From Lepas anatifera (Eukaryota; Arthropoda; Thecostraca; Lepadidae): DNA of 64,000 nt. Below, one piece after another: positions 11,311-21,284 of the stretch. The DNA lies in contig JAOTON010000197.1 in NCBI GenBank assembly GCA_034440635.1, forward strand, positions 126,501 through 190,500, in the 5' to 3' direction. A program made the translations under genes and the position numbers. Every line of letters begins with the position of its first letter. Positions within the stretch are counted from its first letter, which is position 1. The notes below the pieces were generated by a model that was not told the origin of the DNA, ran no database searches, and saw only the letters and a list, made by a program, of their open reading frames with translations.

Positions 11311-11544
11311 TCAGATTACACATCCGCACTCAACTACCGGGCGCACAGTTGCACAATAGGTGCCAACTATGGTATTGGTGTATACCCCGTAGTTATGGTC
11401 GAATGCTCGATCTGCTTTGGATGCCACAGAATGCATATGCGGGTTAAAGGCTACTTTTTCGTCCAAGGTTACCCAAAGGTCACGCATGACACGTATTCTT
11501 CCTATTGTTGGGCCATTTATAAGTGCCAATGGCTGGCGTAACAT
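11311..11544 (-). pseudogene. Non-LTR retrotransposon reverse transcriptase remnant
   Basis: The minus-strand frame of 77 residues contains RDLWVTLDEK, then FNPHM, VASKADRA and VRPVVECG in order. This is the typical C-terminal part of LINE reverse transcriptases: D-L-G-V-x-(V/L)-D, then H, then K-A-(N/D)-R-A, then V-R-P-x-(L/V)-E-(Y/C)-G. The catalytic YADD block upstream is absent, and the fragment is short and isolated, so it is a dead 3' piece of a LINE ORF2. The clade (jockey/CR1-like or other) cannot be decided from this length. Confidence 0.75.
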
Positions 11545-11646
11545 GTTTTATACTCCTAAAAATGTGTTCACTGCGTGGTGATTTTTCTGCTTTTCAACTT
11601 TGGCTTACCCCTCTCCCCCTCCCACCTACCAAGATCCGTCACTGAT

Positions 11647-11648
<2 letters not shown>

Positions 11649-11696
<48 letters not shown>
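11649..11696. repeat. (AG)24 microsatellite
   Basis: An uninterrupted AG dinucleotide run. It produces Arg-Glu and Leu-Ser open frames on the two strands that should not be taken as genes. Confidence 0.98.
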
Positions 11697-11699
<3 letters not shown>

Positions 11700-12616
11700 G
11701 AGGGTGGCCGGGTGACGAGGAACGAGTGAGAGGGCCCCGAAACACGCGCACACTGCCATTAATGAACCCCGAGCCGCCCTTAAGGAAATTCAGCTCGTAG
11801 GAATTAATGAAGATACTACATCGGTCACTTTTGGCCCGGGTCAATATTTAGGTCTTGACAGGTTAAAACAAGTGACATGTTAGAGAATAGTTTCTGGGTT
11901 CTAGGGTCTGACCAACTTAAGCTGGAATACCTTTTTAGGAACCATTCGCTTCCTCCCGTTACGGCGAATTGGCATTTGTATATGACCATACTGGGTACGA
12001 AATGACCTGTTTCTGATGCCTCCAAAACACCATGAGGGAGTATTCAAACACCCCCCCTCCCCACCAGGGAAAAGGTTTAGATCCAATCATAAGGCATAAG
12101 ACAAAAGACTAGCTTTTAAATCACCTCTAATGCCGTTGATTTGCATTGACGGCCACCCCTTGACATTGAACCCTACGGCATGAGACGAGAGTCCGGCATT
12201 TGCCTCTGGTCGGGTGTCAAAAATATAAATGGACGGAAACATTAAAATCATATTATACGCCATAAGGCCAGATAATTTCTGTTCCTGTCAGATTTCAGTC
12301 AATGTTGTTTAAGGCCAGTGACAGACTTAAGACAAAAACAGCAATATCAAAGAAATTTGTCGCGCCCTGTCCGCGTTGCCATATTAGACGGAAGTTACAA
12401 AATTACCTCTTGTCTAATGCAAATCATTGAACGCATTTCCTTATGCTACATGCAATAGCATATCATTTTTGATAAAGACTTACAACCCATGCATTAATAA
12501 AAATATCGTAGGGAAGATTCTGGGTTCATGTAAAGATTCACAACATCCGTTCTGGTTCTAAATGTAGTCAGGAAATTCTGAGGAAGTGTGATAAATCTAT
12601 AGAAAGATATGGCGAT
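11700..12616. other. Intergenic stretch, no gene seen
   Basis: Unique-looking sequence with scattered short open frames. Nothing is supported as a gene, RNA or named repeat. Confidence 0.5.
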
Positions 12617-12624
12617 TTTACCAT

Positions 12625-12903
12625 CATTGGCGGACGCAGGGGGGGGACATTCCAGCCATGGCCCCCGAAACCGCTGGAGGGGGCAAACTACCTTTTGGCC
12701 CCCGAAACGCCAGAAATTATAAAAATGTTTACACTAGGTTTGCAGAGCAAGAATATCTTCCCTCTATCCCTCCAGGAGAGCGATCATGAACTCGGAGATG
12801 TAGCTTATACTAGATTTGTCGAGCAACCAAATTGCACGTCCCCCTCCAGGATGAGAGGCACACATGGATTCCCCCTCCCAATTTTAGTCTGCGTCAACCC
12901 CTG
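12625..12903. mobile_element. hAT MITE, copy B (279 bp)
   Basis: The start is CATTGGCGGACGCAG and the end is CTGCGTCAACCCCTG. The flanking 8-mers TTTACCAT (12617-12624) and GTTACCAT (12904-12911) match at 7 of 8 positions. It is the same family as copy A at 8825-9122. It sits about 40 bp to the left of the first recognisable bases of the gene array. Confidence 0.8.
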
Positions 12904-13227
12904 GTTACCATAACGCGTTCCATGTAGTTTCATGAGTTGGCGGGTATACAAACCCGGTATAAGGAAGCTTTCTTAATTTTTTTCGGTTTTATAGCGCACC
13001 AATTCCGGCAAGCCGCCGACTGTGTACAGAAATCCCCAAGCCACACTGCAGACAATTATCCTTACAGTGTCAAGTTACAACGCTACCGACGCCACCACAA
13101 TGACTGACTCTTAAACTGTCGTCTAGCTTTATGGTGACCTACAAGCCTGTGCTGTTTGAATCCAAGTGTATATGTGAGACATGCAACCATCTAACACGGC
13201 ATTGTGTTCTTTCAGAAGCAGTTCAAC

Positions 13228-13989
13228 ATGCCGGCGCAAGGCTACATGTTCAAGCGGCAGGAGACACGGTACCAGTGCCCGCTTGTTCTGGCCCACCAGG
13301 TGCCTGATCTCGCCGGACACGTAGAAAGGTGTGCCCATAATGACCCCCAGAGCAAAGGGGCCAGGTGCTGCCCCTTTTACTCGTGGCACTGGGTGCGGGC
13401 CGGCGACTACGACCGGCACGTGACCCAGTGTCGGGCAGCGTACAAACAACGACAGGCACAGCTCCATCGGCCCAGTCCGAGCCCAAGTTCATACCCCACT
13501 GTCAAACAGTGGGCAGCCGGCTGGGACCACACCACTCTACCTTGCGCCGCTAGGTCTCCAGCCGACGCTGACGAAGAGGACTGGGACCGCGAGATGGCCG
13601 AGAGCCAAATCGCGACAGCACAAGTCCCTTCCCATTCACACGGCGGCGATGTCATACCTGCGGATGCCGAGGAAGAGGACTGGGACCGCGAGATGGCCGA
13701 GAACCAGATCGCAACAGTCCCAGTTTCTCCACAAACTCTCAGCGGCCAGCCCGCAACTGGCACGACTGAGATCTCCAGTCCTCCAACTAGCGCAGCAGAC
13801 GCTGAAGTGGAGGACTGGGACAGAGAGATCGCCCTCAGTCTGGCCGCCGGAAATTGCGGGTCATATGATCCCGAAGCTGCGATCGCCGGCCGCGCAATTT
13901 TTAAGATTCCGAGCCACGGGCTAGGCAAAGCGGGTCGCCGGGCGGCCCGCCGTGCGCACAACGCACGCATGCAGCGGCTGGCAGATTAG
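13228..13989 (+). CDS. GTSF1-like CHHC zinc-finger protein, copy 1 (253 aa core)
   Basis: Reference description for the family. Finger 1 is C17-x5-H23-x7-H31-x3-C35. Finger 2 is C48-x5-H54-x9-H64-x3-C68, the exact CHHC spacing of GTSF1 and U11-48K proteins. A linker holds W95 and W99. Acidic tryptophan repeats (E/D-E-D-W-D-R-E-M/I-A) are centred on W119, W152 and W197. Residues 234-250 are strongly basic. GTSF1/Asterix proteins pair two CHHC fingers with an acidic tryptophan tail that contacts PIWI proteins in animal germ cells, so a piRNA-pathway role is the best guess. I chose the ATG in CAACATGCC, 12 bases after the splice acceptor at 13215. Copy-specific changes: H6Y, E11Q, E73K, E74Q, G92V, P104L, G109R, T112A. 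As the edge copy it lacks an upstream 5' exon and may be silent. Confidence 0.75.
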   Translation: MPAQGYMFKRQETRYQCPLVLAHQVPDLAGHVERCAHNDPQSKGARCCPFYSWHWVRAGDYDRHVTQCRAAYKQRQAQLHRPSPSPSSYPTVKQWAAGWDHTTLPCAARSPADADEEDWDREMAESQIATAQVPSHSHGGDVIPADAEEEDWDREMAENQIATVPVSPQTLSGQPATGTTEISSPPTSAADAEVEDWDREIALSLAAGNCGSYDPEAAIAGRAIFKIPSHGLGKAGRRAARRAHNARMQRLAD

Positions 13990-14200
13990 CAGGAGGCCGC
14001 CATGGTTCAAAGAGCCCGAAGCTCCACGTTTCCAGGGCGGCCTGTTTTGGGATCAAACCCCCCAATTTCCGTGCAAATTTTGGCGAAAATTTCTTCCTTG
14101 GCGTGTTTGGGGCCAGAACACCAAACGAAGAGAAGTAGACATCAAATTTTGCTGTAATCTGGAGGACATTTCCACAGCGGCATGGCGAAGCGGATCTAAT
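13990..14200 (+). other. 5' exon region of the next gene (reference, amplified lineage)
   Basis: This is the stretch between the copy 1 stop and the GTAAGT donor at 14201. It begins with a perfect Kozak context (GCCGCCATGG) 9 bases after the stop. In this C6 version that ATG opens only a 51-codon frame, which ends at TAA before the donor. A second mini-frame (ATGGCGAAG, 5 codons) follows. The frame that joins the main exon in phase 0 is open through this region, ends in codons for S-G-(S/C)-N, and matches the 5' exon of the old copies residue by residue, but it has no ATG here. Most amplified units share this state, so their translation would have to start at the main-exon ATG. Confidence 0.6.
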
Positions 14201-15230
14201 GTAAGTTCTAGACCTATTTGGAAAAGTACAAACGTTAGAACATGGGCCATGTGGACTTGGTAAAGAATACAGACATTGTAGATATAGAAGAGTGTATGAG
14301 TTATTATTAGAGCATGGTTCTAGATGACAATAGTGCTACAACGGATAAGATGCAATTTACTTCTGGCAGTGATAAGAGTATCATGCTGCATAACGGTGGT
14401 TTGCAATGTATCAAAAACAACGTTATCCAACATCAATCAAAAGCCAGGAAACAAAAGATCCAATATTCTATCAGCTCCTTGAGTAAAACCGCCCAAATTA
14501 TATCAGTCAACACACCGACTCAGAACTTTCCCGCGCTTCGGCGCGAGAATGCTTGTTTTATTCCCTTATTGATCACGGTGTTTGTGACGCATCAAAAACC
14601 ACAGCATGATACTTATCACTACCACTACTAAATCACTTCCTACCCATTGTAAAACTGTGTTTCAATTGGGTTATCTTAAGCCGGTTCTTGCTTATGCTAT
14701 TTGGAATTTAGGTGGCTTGACGTGCACTGATGACATATTTAATACAGATCATATTTAATACATCCTTAAGTGACATGCTTTAATGAAGATTCTGGATTAA
14801 TGCCGATTTTTGCAATGTCAGTTCTGTGTCCATTATCCAATGAAGTGTCCTATAGTTTTGAAGCAGTATGATGAAATGTAGAGAAATGTATGACGATCCT
14901 GCCATGACGCTTTATACGCAGTTTCTTGATTGAGAACGTCTGCAAGTATTCACGGCCGGTATGACGAAGTTTATATTGTTTCGGCTTCACGGGGCACCCA
15001 TTCCGCCAAGCCGCCTATAGTACTTAGTCGTAATTAATAGTAATTGTAATTAATTGTACTTAATTGCCAATTGTACTTACAGTGACAAGTTATAACGCTA
15101 CCGACGCCACCACAATGACTGACTCTTAAACTGTCGTCTAGCTTTATGGTGGCCTACAGGCCTGTGCTGTTTGAATCCAAGTGTATATGTGAGACATGCA
15201 ACCATCTAACACGGCATTGTTTTCTTTCAG
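14201..15230 (+). other. Intron between 5' exon and main exon (gene 2)
   Basis: Donor GTAAGT and acceptor TTTCTTTCAG, with a CTAAC branch-site match about 21 bases before the acceptor. The phase is 0. The first ~100 bp and last ~90 bp are conserved in the short introns of the old copies; the middle ~830 bp are found only in the amplified lineage. Confidence 0.7.
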
Positions 15231-15242
15231 AAGCAGTTCAAC

Positions 15243-16004
15243 ATGCCGGCGCAAGGCCACATGTTCAAGCGGGAGGAGACACGGTACCAGTGCCCGCTTG
15301 TTCTGGCCCACCAGGTGCCTGATCTCGCCGGACACGTAGAAAGGTGTGCCCATAATGACCCCCAGAGCAAACGGGCCAGGTGCTGCCCCTTTTACTCGTG
15401 GCACTGGGTGCGGGCCGGCGACTACGACCGGCACGTGACCCAGTGTCGGGCAGCGTACGAAGAACGACAGGCACAGCTCCATCGGCCCAGTCCGAGCCCA
15501 AGTTCATACCCCACTGGCAAACAGTGGGCAGCCGGCTGGGACCACACCACTCCACCTTGCGCCGCTGGGTCTCCAACCGATGCTGACGAAGAGGACTGGG
15601 ACCGCGAGATGGCCGAGAGCCAAATCGCGACAGCACAAGTCCCTTCCCATTCACACGGCGGCGATATCGCACCTGCGGATGCCGAGGAAGAGGACTGGGA
15701 CCGCGAGATGGCCGAGAACCAAATCGCAACAGTCCCAGTTTCTCCACAAACTCTCAGCGGCCAGCCCGCAAGTGGCACGACTGAGATCTCCAGTCCTCCA
15801 ACTAGCGCAGCAGACGCTGAAGTGGAGGACTGGGACAGAGAGATCGCCCTCAGTCTGGCCGCCGGAAATTGCGGGTCATATGATCCCGAAGCTGCGATCG
15901 CCGGCCGCGCAATTTTTAAGATACCGAGCCACGGGCTAGGCAAAGCGGGTCGACGGGCGGCCCGCCGTGCGCACAACGCACGCATGCAGCGGCTGGCAGA
16001 TTAG
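15243..16004 (+). CDS. GTSF1-like CHHC zinc-finger protein, copy 2
   Basis: Intact 253-codon core with all eight zinc ligands and all three E-D-W-D repeats. It differs from the common form by G44R and T143A. The KREE sequence at residues 9-12 puts it in the group with copies 7, 9-11, 13, 18 and 20-22. Confidence 0.75.
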   Translation: MPAQGHMFKREETRYQCPLVLAHQVPDLAGHVERCAHNDPQSKRARCCPFYSWHWVRAGDYDRHVTQCRAAYEERQAQLHRPSPSPSSYPTGKQWAAGWDHTTPPCAAGSPTDADEEDWDREMAESQIATAQVPSHSHGGDIAPADAEEEDWDREMAENQIATVPVSPQTLSGQPASGTTEISSPPTSAADAEVEDWDREIALSLAAGNCGSYDPEAAIAGRAIFKIPSHGLGKAGRRAARRAHNARMQRLAD

Positions 16005-16215
16005 CAGGAGGCCGCCATGGTTCAAAGAGCCCGAAACTCCACGTTTCCAGGCCGGCCTGTTTTGGGATCAAACCCCCCAATTTCCGTGCGAATTTTGGCG
16101 AAAATTTCCTGCTTGGCGTGTTTGGGGCCAGAACACCAAACGAAGAGAAGTAGACATCAAATTTCGCTGTAATCTAGAGGACATTTCCACAGCGGCATGG
16201 CGAAGCGGATGTAAT

Positions 16216-17244
16216 GTAAGTTCTAGACCTATTTGGAAAAGTGCAAACGTTAGAACATGGGCCATGTGGACTTGGTAAAGAACAAAGACATTGTAGATAT
16301 AGAATGGTGTATGAGTTATTATGAGAGCATGGTTCTAGATGACAATAGTGTTACAACGGATAAGATGCCATTTACTTCTGGGAGTCATAAGAGTATCATG
16401 CTGTATAACGGTGGTTTGCAATGTATCAAAAACAACGTTATCCAACATCAATCAGAAGCCAGTAAACAAAAGATCCAATATTCTATCAGATCCTTGAGTA
16501 AAACCGCCCAAATTATATCAGTCAACACACCGACTCAGAACTTTCCCGCGCTTCGGCGCGAGAATGCTTGTTTTCTTCCCTTATTGGTCACGGTGTTTGT
16601 GACGCATCAAAAACCACAGCATGATACTTATCACTACCACTACTAAATCACTTCCTACCCATTGTAAAACTGTGTTTCAATTGGGTAGCTTAAGCCGGTT
16701 CTTGCTTATGCTATTTGGAATTTAGGTCGCTTGACGTGCACTGATGACATATTTAATACAGATCATATTTAATACATCCTTAAGTAACATGCTTTAATAA
16801 AGATTCTTGATTAATGCCGATTTTTGCAATGTCAGTTCTGTGTCCATTATCCAATGAAGTGTCCTATAGTTTTGAAGCAGTATGATGAAATGTAGAGAAA
16901 TGTATGACGATCCTGCCATGACGCTTTATACGCAGTTTCTTGATTGAAAACGTCTGCAAGTATTCACGGCCGGTATGAGGAAGTTTATATTGTTTTGGTT
17001 TTACGGGGCACCCATTCCGCCAAGCCGCCTATAGTACTTAATCGTAATTAATAGTAATTGTAATTAATTGTACTTAATTGCCAATTGTACTTACAGTGAC
17101 AAGCCATAACGCTACCGACTCCACCACAATGACTGACTTTTAAACTGTCGTCTAGCTTTATGGTGACCTACAAGCCTGTGCTGTTTGAATCCAAGTGTAT
17201 ATGTGAGACATGCAACCATCTAACACGGCATTGTGTTCTTTCAG
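16216..17244 (+). other. Intron of gene 3, reference for the ~830-bp insertion
   Basis: Compared with the 201-207-bp introns of the old copies, this one has additional sequence from 16317 to 17146, placed between flanks ATGAGT and GTCGT. I see no convincing inverted ends or target duplication. The insert contains a UUCG-capped hairpin (16547-16560), AATAAA at 16796-16801, and an AT-rich stretch of AATTGTACTTAATT-type words near 17040-17095. The branch site CTAAC is at 17220-17224 and the acceptor AG at 17243-17244. Confidence 0.65.
16547..16560 (+). other. UUCG-capped hairpin in the intron insert
   Basis: CGCGC-TTCG-GCGCG forms a 5-bp stem closed by C(UUCG)G, one of the most stable RNA tetraloops. 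It recurs at the equivalent place in every amplified unit. Function unknown. Confidence 0.6.
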
Positions 17245-17256
17245 AAGCAGTTCAAC

Positions 17257-18018
17257 ATGCCGGCGCAAGGCCACATGTTCAAGTGGCAGGAGACACGGTA
17301 CCAGTGCCCGCTTTTTCTGGCCCACCAGGTGCCTGATCTCGCCGGACAGGTAGAAAGGTGTGCCCATAATGACCCCCAGAGCAAAGGGGCCAAGTGCTGC
17401 CCCTTTTACTCGTGGCACTGGGTGCGGGCCGGCGACTACGACCGGCACGTGACCCAGTGTCGGGCAGCGTACGAAGAACGACAGGCACAGCTCCATCGGC
17501 CCAGTCCGAGCCCAAGTTCATACCCCACTGTCAAACAGTGGGCAGCCGGATGGGACCACACCACTCCACCTTGCGCCGCTGGGTCTCCAACCGACACTGA
17601 CGAAGAGGACTGGGACCGCGAGATGGCCGAGAGCCAAATTGCGACAGCACAAGTCCCTTCCCATTCACACGGCGGCGATATCACACCTGCGGATGCCGAG
17701 GAAGAGGACTGGGACTGCGAGATGGCCGAGAACCAAATCGCAACAGTCCCAGTTTCTCCACAAACTCTCAGCGGCCAGCCTGCAAGTGGCACGACTGAGA
17801 TCTCCAGTCCTCCAACTAGCGCAGCAGACGCTGAAGTGGAGGACTGGGACAAAGAGATCGCCCTCAGTCTGGCCGCCGCAAATTGCGGGTCATATGATCC
17901 CGAAGCTGCGATCGCCCGCCGCGCAATTTTTAAGATACCGAGCCACGGGCTAGGCAAAGCGGGTCGCCGGGCGGCCCGCCGTGCGCACAACGCACGCATG
18001 CAGCGGCTGGCAGATTAA
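17257..18018 (+). CDS. GTSF1-like protein, copy 3, finger 1 ligand lost (H31Q)
   Basis: Open 253-codon frame, stop TAA. H31, the third ligand of finger 1, is replaced by Gln, so finger 1 should bind zinc poorly or not at all; finger 2 is intact. Other changes: V20F, R46K, G92V, A114T, R154C inside the second acidic repeat, R199K, G208A, G221R. It is closest to copy 6, three units away. Confidence 0.72.
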   Translation: MPAQGHMFKWQETRYQCPLFLAHQVPDLAGQVERCAHNDPQSKGAKCCPFYSWHWVRAGDYDRHVTQCRAAYEERQAQLHRPSPSPSSYPTVKQWAAGWDHTTPPCAAGSPTDTDEEDWDREMAESQIATAQVPSHSHGGDITPADAEEEDWDCEMAENQIATVPVSPQTLSGQPASGTTEISSPPTSAADAEVEDWDKEIALSLAAANCGSYDPEAAIARRAIFKIPSHGLGKAGRRAARRAHNARMQRLAD

Positions 18019-19270
18019 CAGGAGGCCGCCATGGTTCAAAGAGCCCGAAACTCCACGTTTCCAGGCCGGCCTGTTTTGGGATCAAACCCCCCAATTTCCG
18101 TGCGAATTTTGGCGAAAATTTCCTGCTTGGCGTGTTTGGGGCCAGAACACCAAACGAAGAGAAGTAGACATCAAATTTCGCTGTAATCTAGAGGACATTT
18201 CCACAGCGGCATGGCGAAGCGGATGTAATGTAAGTTCTAGACCTATTTGGAAAAGTGCAAACGTTAGAACATGGGCCATGTGGACTTGGTAAAGAACAAA
18301 GACATTGTAGATATAGAATGGTGTATGAGTTATTATGAGAGCATGGTTCTAGATGACAATAGTGTTACAACGGATAAGATGCCATTTACTTCTGGGAGTC
18401 ATAAGAGTATCATGCTGTATAACGGTGGTTTGCAATGTATCAAAAACAACGTTATCCAACATCAATCAGAAGCCAGTAAACAAAAGATCCAATATTCTAT
18501 CAGATCCTTGAGTAAAACCGCCCAAATTATATCAGTCAACACACCGACTCAGAACTTTCCCGCGCTTCGGCGCGAGAATGCTTGTTTTCTTCCCTTATTG
18601 GTCACGGTGTTTGTGACGCATCAAAAACCACAGCATGATACTTATCACTACCACTACTAAATCACTTCCTACCCATTGTAAAACTGTGTTTCAATTGGGT
18701 AGCTTAAGCCGGTTCTTGCTTATGCTATTTGGAATTTAGGTCGCTTGACGTGCACTGATGACATATTTAATACAGATCATATTTAATACATCCTTAAGTA
18801 ACATGCTTTAATAAAGATTCTTGATTAATGCCGATTTTTGCAATGTCAGTTCTGTGTCCATTATCCAATGAAGTGTCCTATAGTTTTGAAGCAGTATGAT
18901 GAAATGTAGAGAAATGTATGACGATCCTGCCATGACGCTTTATACGCAGTTTCTTGATTGAGAACGTCTGCAAGTATTCACGGCCGGTATGAGGAAGTTT
19001 ATATTGTTTTGGTTTTACGGGGCACCCATTCCGCCAAGCCGCCTATAGTACTTAATCGTAATTAATAGTAATTGTAATTAATTGTACTTAATTGCCAATT
19101 GTACTTACAGTGACAAGCCATAACGCTACCGACTCCACCACAATGACTGACTTTTAAACTGTCGTCTAGCTTTATGGTGACCTACAAGCCTGTGCTGTTT
19201 GAATCCAAGTGTATATGTGAGACATGCAACCATCTAACACGGCATTGTGTTCTTTCAGAAGCAGTTCAAC

Positions 19271-20032
19271 ATGCCGGCGCAAGGCCACATGTTCAAGTGG
19301 CAGGAGACACGGTACCAGTGCCCGCTTGTTCTGGCCCACCAGGTGCCTGATCTCGCCGGACAGGTAGAAAGGTGTGCCCATAATGACCCCCAGAGCAAAC
19401 GGGCCAGGTGCTGCCCCTTTTACTCGTGGCACTGGGTGCGGGCCGGCGACTACGACCGGCACGTGACCCAGTGTCGGGCAGCGTACGAAGAACGACAGGC
19501 ACAGCTCCATCGGCCCAGTCCGAGCCCAAGTTCATACCCCACTGGCAAACAGTGGGCAGCCGGCTGGGACCACACCACTCCACCTTGCGCCGCTGGGTCT
19601 CCAACCGATGCTGACGAAGAGGACTGGGACCGCGAGATGGCCGAGAGCCAAATTGCGACAGCACAAGTCCCTTCCCATTCACACGGCGGCGATATCACAC
19701 CTGCGGATGCCGAGGAAGAGGACTGGGACCGCGAGATGGCCGAGAACCAAATCGCAACAGTCCCAGTTTCTCCACAAACTCTCAGCGGCCAGCCCGCAAG
19801 TGGCACGACTGAGATCTCCAGTCCTCCAACTAGCGCAGCAGACGCTGAAGTGGAGGACTGGGACAAAGAGATCGCCCTCAGTCTGGCCGCCGGAAATTGC
19901 GGGTCATATGATCCCGAAGCTGCGATCGCCGGCCGCGCAATTTTTAAGATACCGAGCCACGGGCTAGGCAAAGCGGGTCGCCGGGCGGCCCGCCGTGCGC
20001 ACAACGCACGCATGCAGCGGCTGGCAGATTAA
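19271..20032 (+). CDS. GTSF1-like protein, copy 4, H31Q
   Basis: Open 253-codon frame ending in TAA. It carries the Gln in place of the finger 1 histidine and the KWQE sequence at residues 9-12. Other changes are G44R and R199K. Finger 2 and the three tryptophan repeats are intact. Confidence 0.72.
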   Translation: MPAQGHMFKWQETRYQCPLVLAHQVPDLAGQVERCAHNDPQSKRARCCPFYSWHWVRAGDYDRHVTQCRAAYEERQAQLHRPSPSPSSYPTGKQWAAGWDHTTPPCAAGSPTDADEEDWDREMAESQIATAQVPSHSHGGDITPADAEEEDWDREMAENQIATVPVSPQTLSGQPASGTTEISSPPTSAADAEVEDWDKEIALSLAAGNCGSYDPEAAIAGRAIFKIPSHGLGKAGRRAARRAHNARMQRLAD

Positions 20033-21284
20033 CAGGAGGCCGCCATGGTTCAAAGAGCCCGAAACTCCACGTTTCCAGGCCGGCCTGTTTTGGGATCAAA
20101 CCCCCCAATTTCCGTGCGAATTTTGGCGAAAATTTCCTGCTTGGCGTGTTTGGGGCCAGAACACCAAACGAAGAGAAGTAGACATCAAATTTCGCTGTAA
20201 TCTAGAGGACATTTCCACAGCGGCATGGCGAAGCGGATGTAATGTAAGTTCTAGACCTATTTGGAAAAGTGCAAACGTTAGAACATGGGCCATGTGGACT
20301 TGGTAAAGAACAAAGACATTGTAGATATAGAATGGTGTATGAGTTATTATGAGAGCATGGTTCTAGATAACAATAGTGTTACAACGGATAAGATGCCATT
20401 TACTTCTGGGAGTCATAAGAGTATCATGCTGTATAACGGTGGTTTGCAATGTATCAAAAACAACGTTATCCAACATCAATCAGAAGCCAGTAAACAAAAG
20501 ATCCAATATTCTATCAGATCCTTGAGTAAAACCGCCCAAATTATATCAGTCAACACACCGACTCAGAACTTTCCCGCGCTTCGGCGCGAGAATGCTTGTT
20601 TTCTTCCCTTATTGGTCACGGTGTTTGTGACGCATCAAAAACCACAGCATGATACTTATCACTACCACTACTAAATCACTTCCTACCCATTGTAAAACTG
20701 TGTTTCAATTGGGTAGCTTAAGCCGGTTCTTGCTTATGCTATTTGGAATTTAGGTCGCTTGACGTGCACTGATGACATATTTAATACAGATCATATTTAA
20801 TACATCCTTAAGTAACATGCTTTAATAAAGATTCTTGATTAATGCCGATTTTTGCAATGTCAGTTCTGTGTCCATTATCCAATGAAGTGTCCTATAGTTT
20901 TGAAGCAGTATGATGAAATGTAGAGAAATGTATGACGATCCTGCCATGACGCTTTATACGCAGTTTCTTGATTGAGAACGTCTGCAAGTATTCACGGCCG
21001 GTATGAGGAAGTTTATATTGTTTTGGTTTTACGGGGCACCCATTCCGCCAAGCCGCCTATAGTACTTAATCGTAATTAATAGTAATTGTAATTAATTGTA
21101 CTTAATTGCCAATTGTACTTACAGTGACAAGCCATAACGCTACCGACTCCACCACAATGACTGACTTTTAAACTGTCGTCTAGCTTTATGGTGACCTACA
21201 AGTCTGTGCTGTTTGAATCCAAGTGTATATGTGAGACATGCAACCATCTAACACGGCATTGTGTTCTTTCAGAAGCAGTTCAAC

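Noticed and set aside
11568..11844. Arg-Glu and Leu-Ser repeat proteins
   Set aside because: They are direct translations of the (AG)24 microsatellite.
13204..13227. Longer 261-residue version of the main frame beginning Met-Phe-Phe-Gln
   Set aside because: Its first codon is GTG and lies in the polypyrimidine tract before the CTTTCAG acceptor, so it is intronic. The ATG at 13228 and its equivalents, or the spliced 5' exon, are better starts.
13407..13970. Antisense frame of 187 codons, repeated in many units, plus the shorter 112- and 129-codon antisense frames
   Set aside because: They mirror the GC-rich coding exon, have no splice or start support, and break wherever the sense frame has silent changes or indels.
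13952..14263. Frame of 103 codons overlapping the end of each main exon
   Set aside because: It starts at GTG within the main frame and runs through the donor into the intron. Only its exon part matters, and that is described as the 5' exon.
14314..14322. Stop-codon readthrough from the main frame into the downstream region
   Set aside because: The UAG-CAG context is weakly suggestive and the next frame is in phase, but several copies end in TAA and nothing else supports readthrough.
16257..16646. Intronic frame of 129 codons kept open in 21 of 22 long introns
   Set aside because: It begins inside the intron and has a TAG in unit 1. Differences between units are mostly amino-acid changing (for example D/A/G, P/R, H/D, G/R), which fits neutral recent copies rather than a protein.
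16317..17146. A classifiable transposon in the intron
   Set aside because: The ends (TATTATGAG and TTTTAAACT) show no convincing inverted repeat, poly(A) tail or target duplication, so I left it unclassified.
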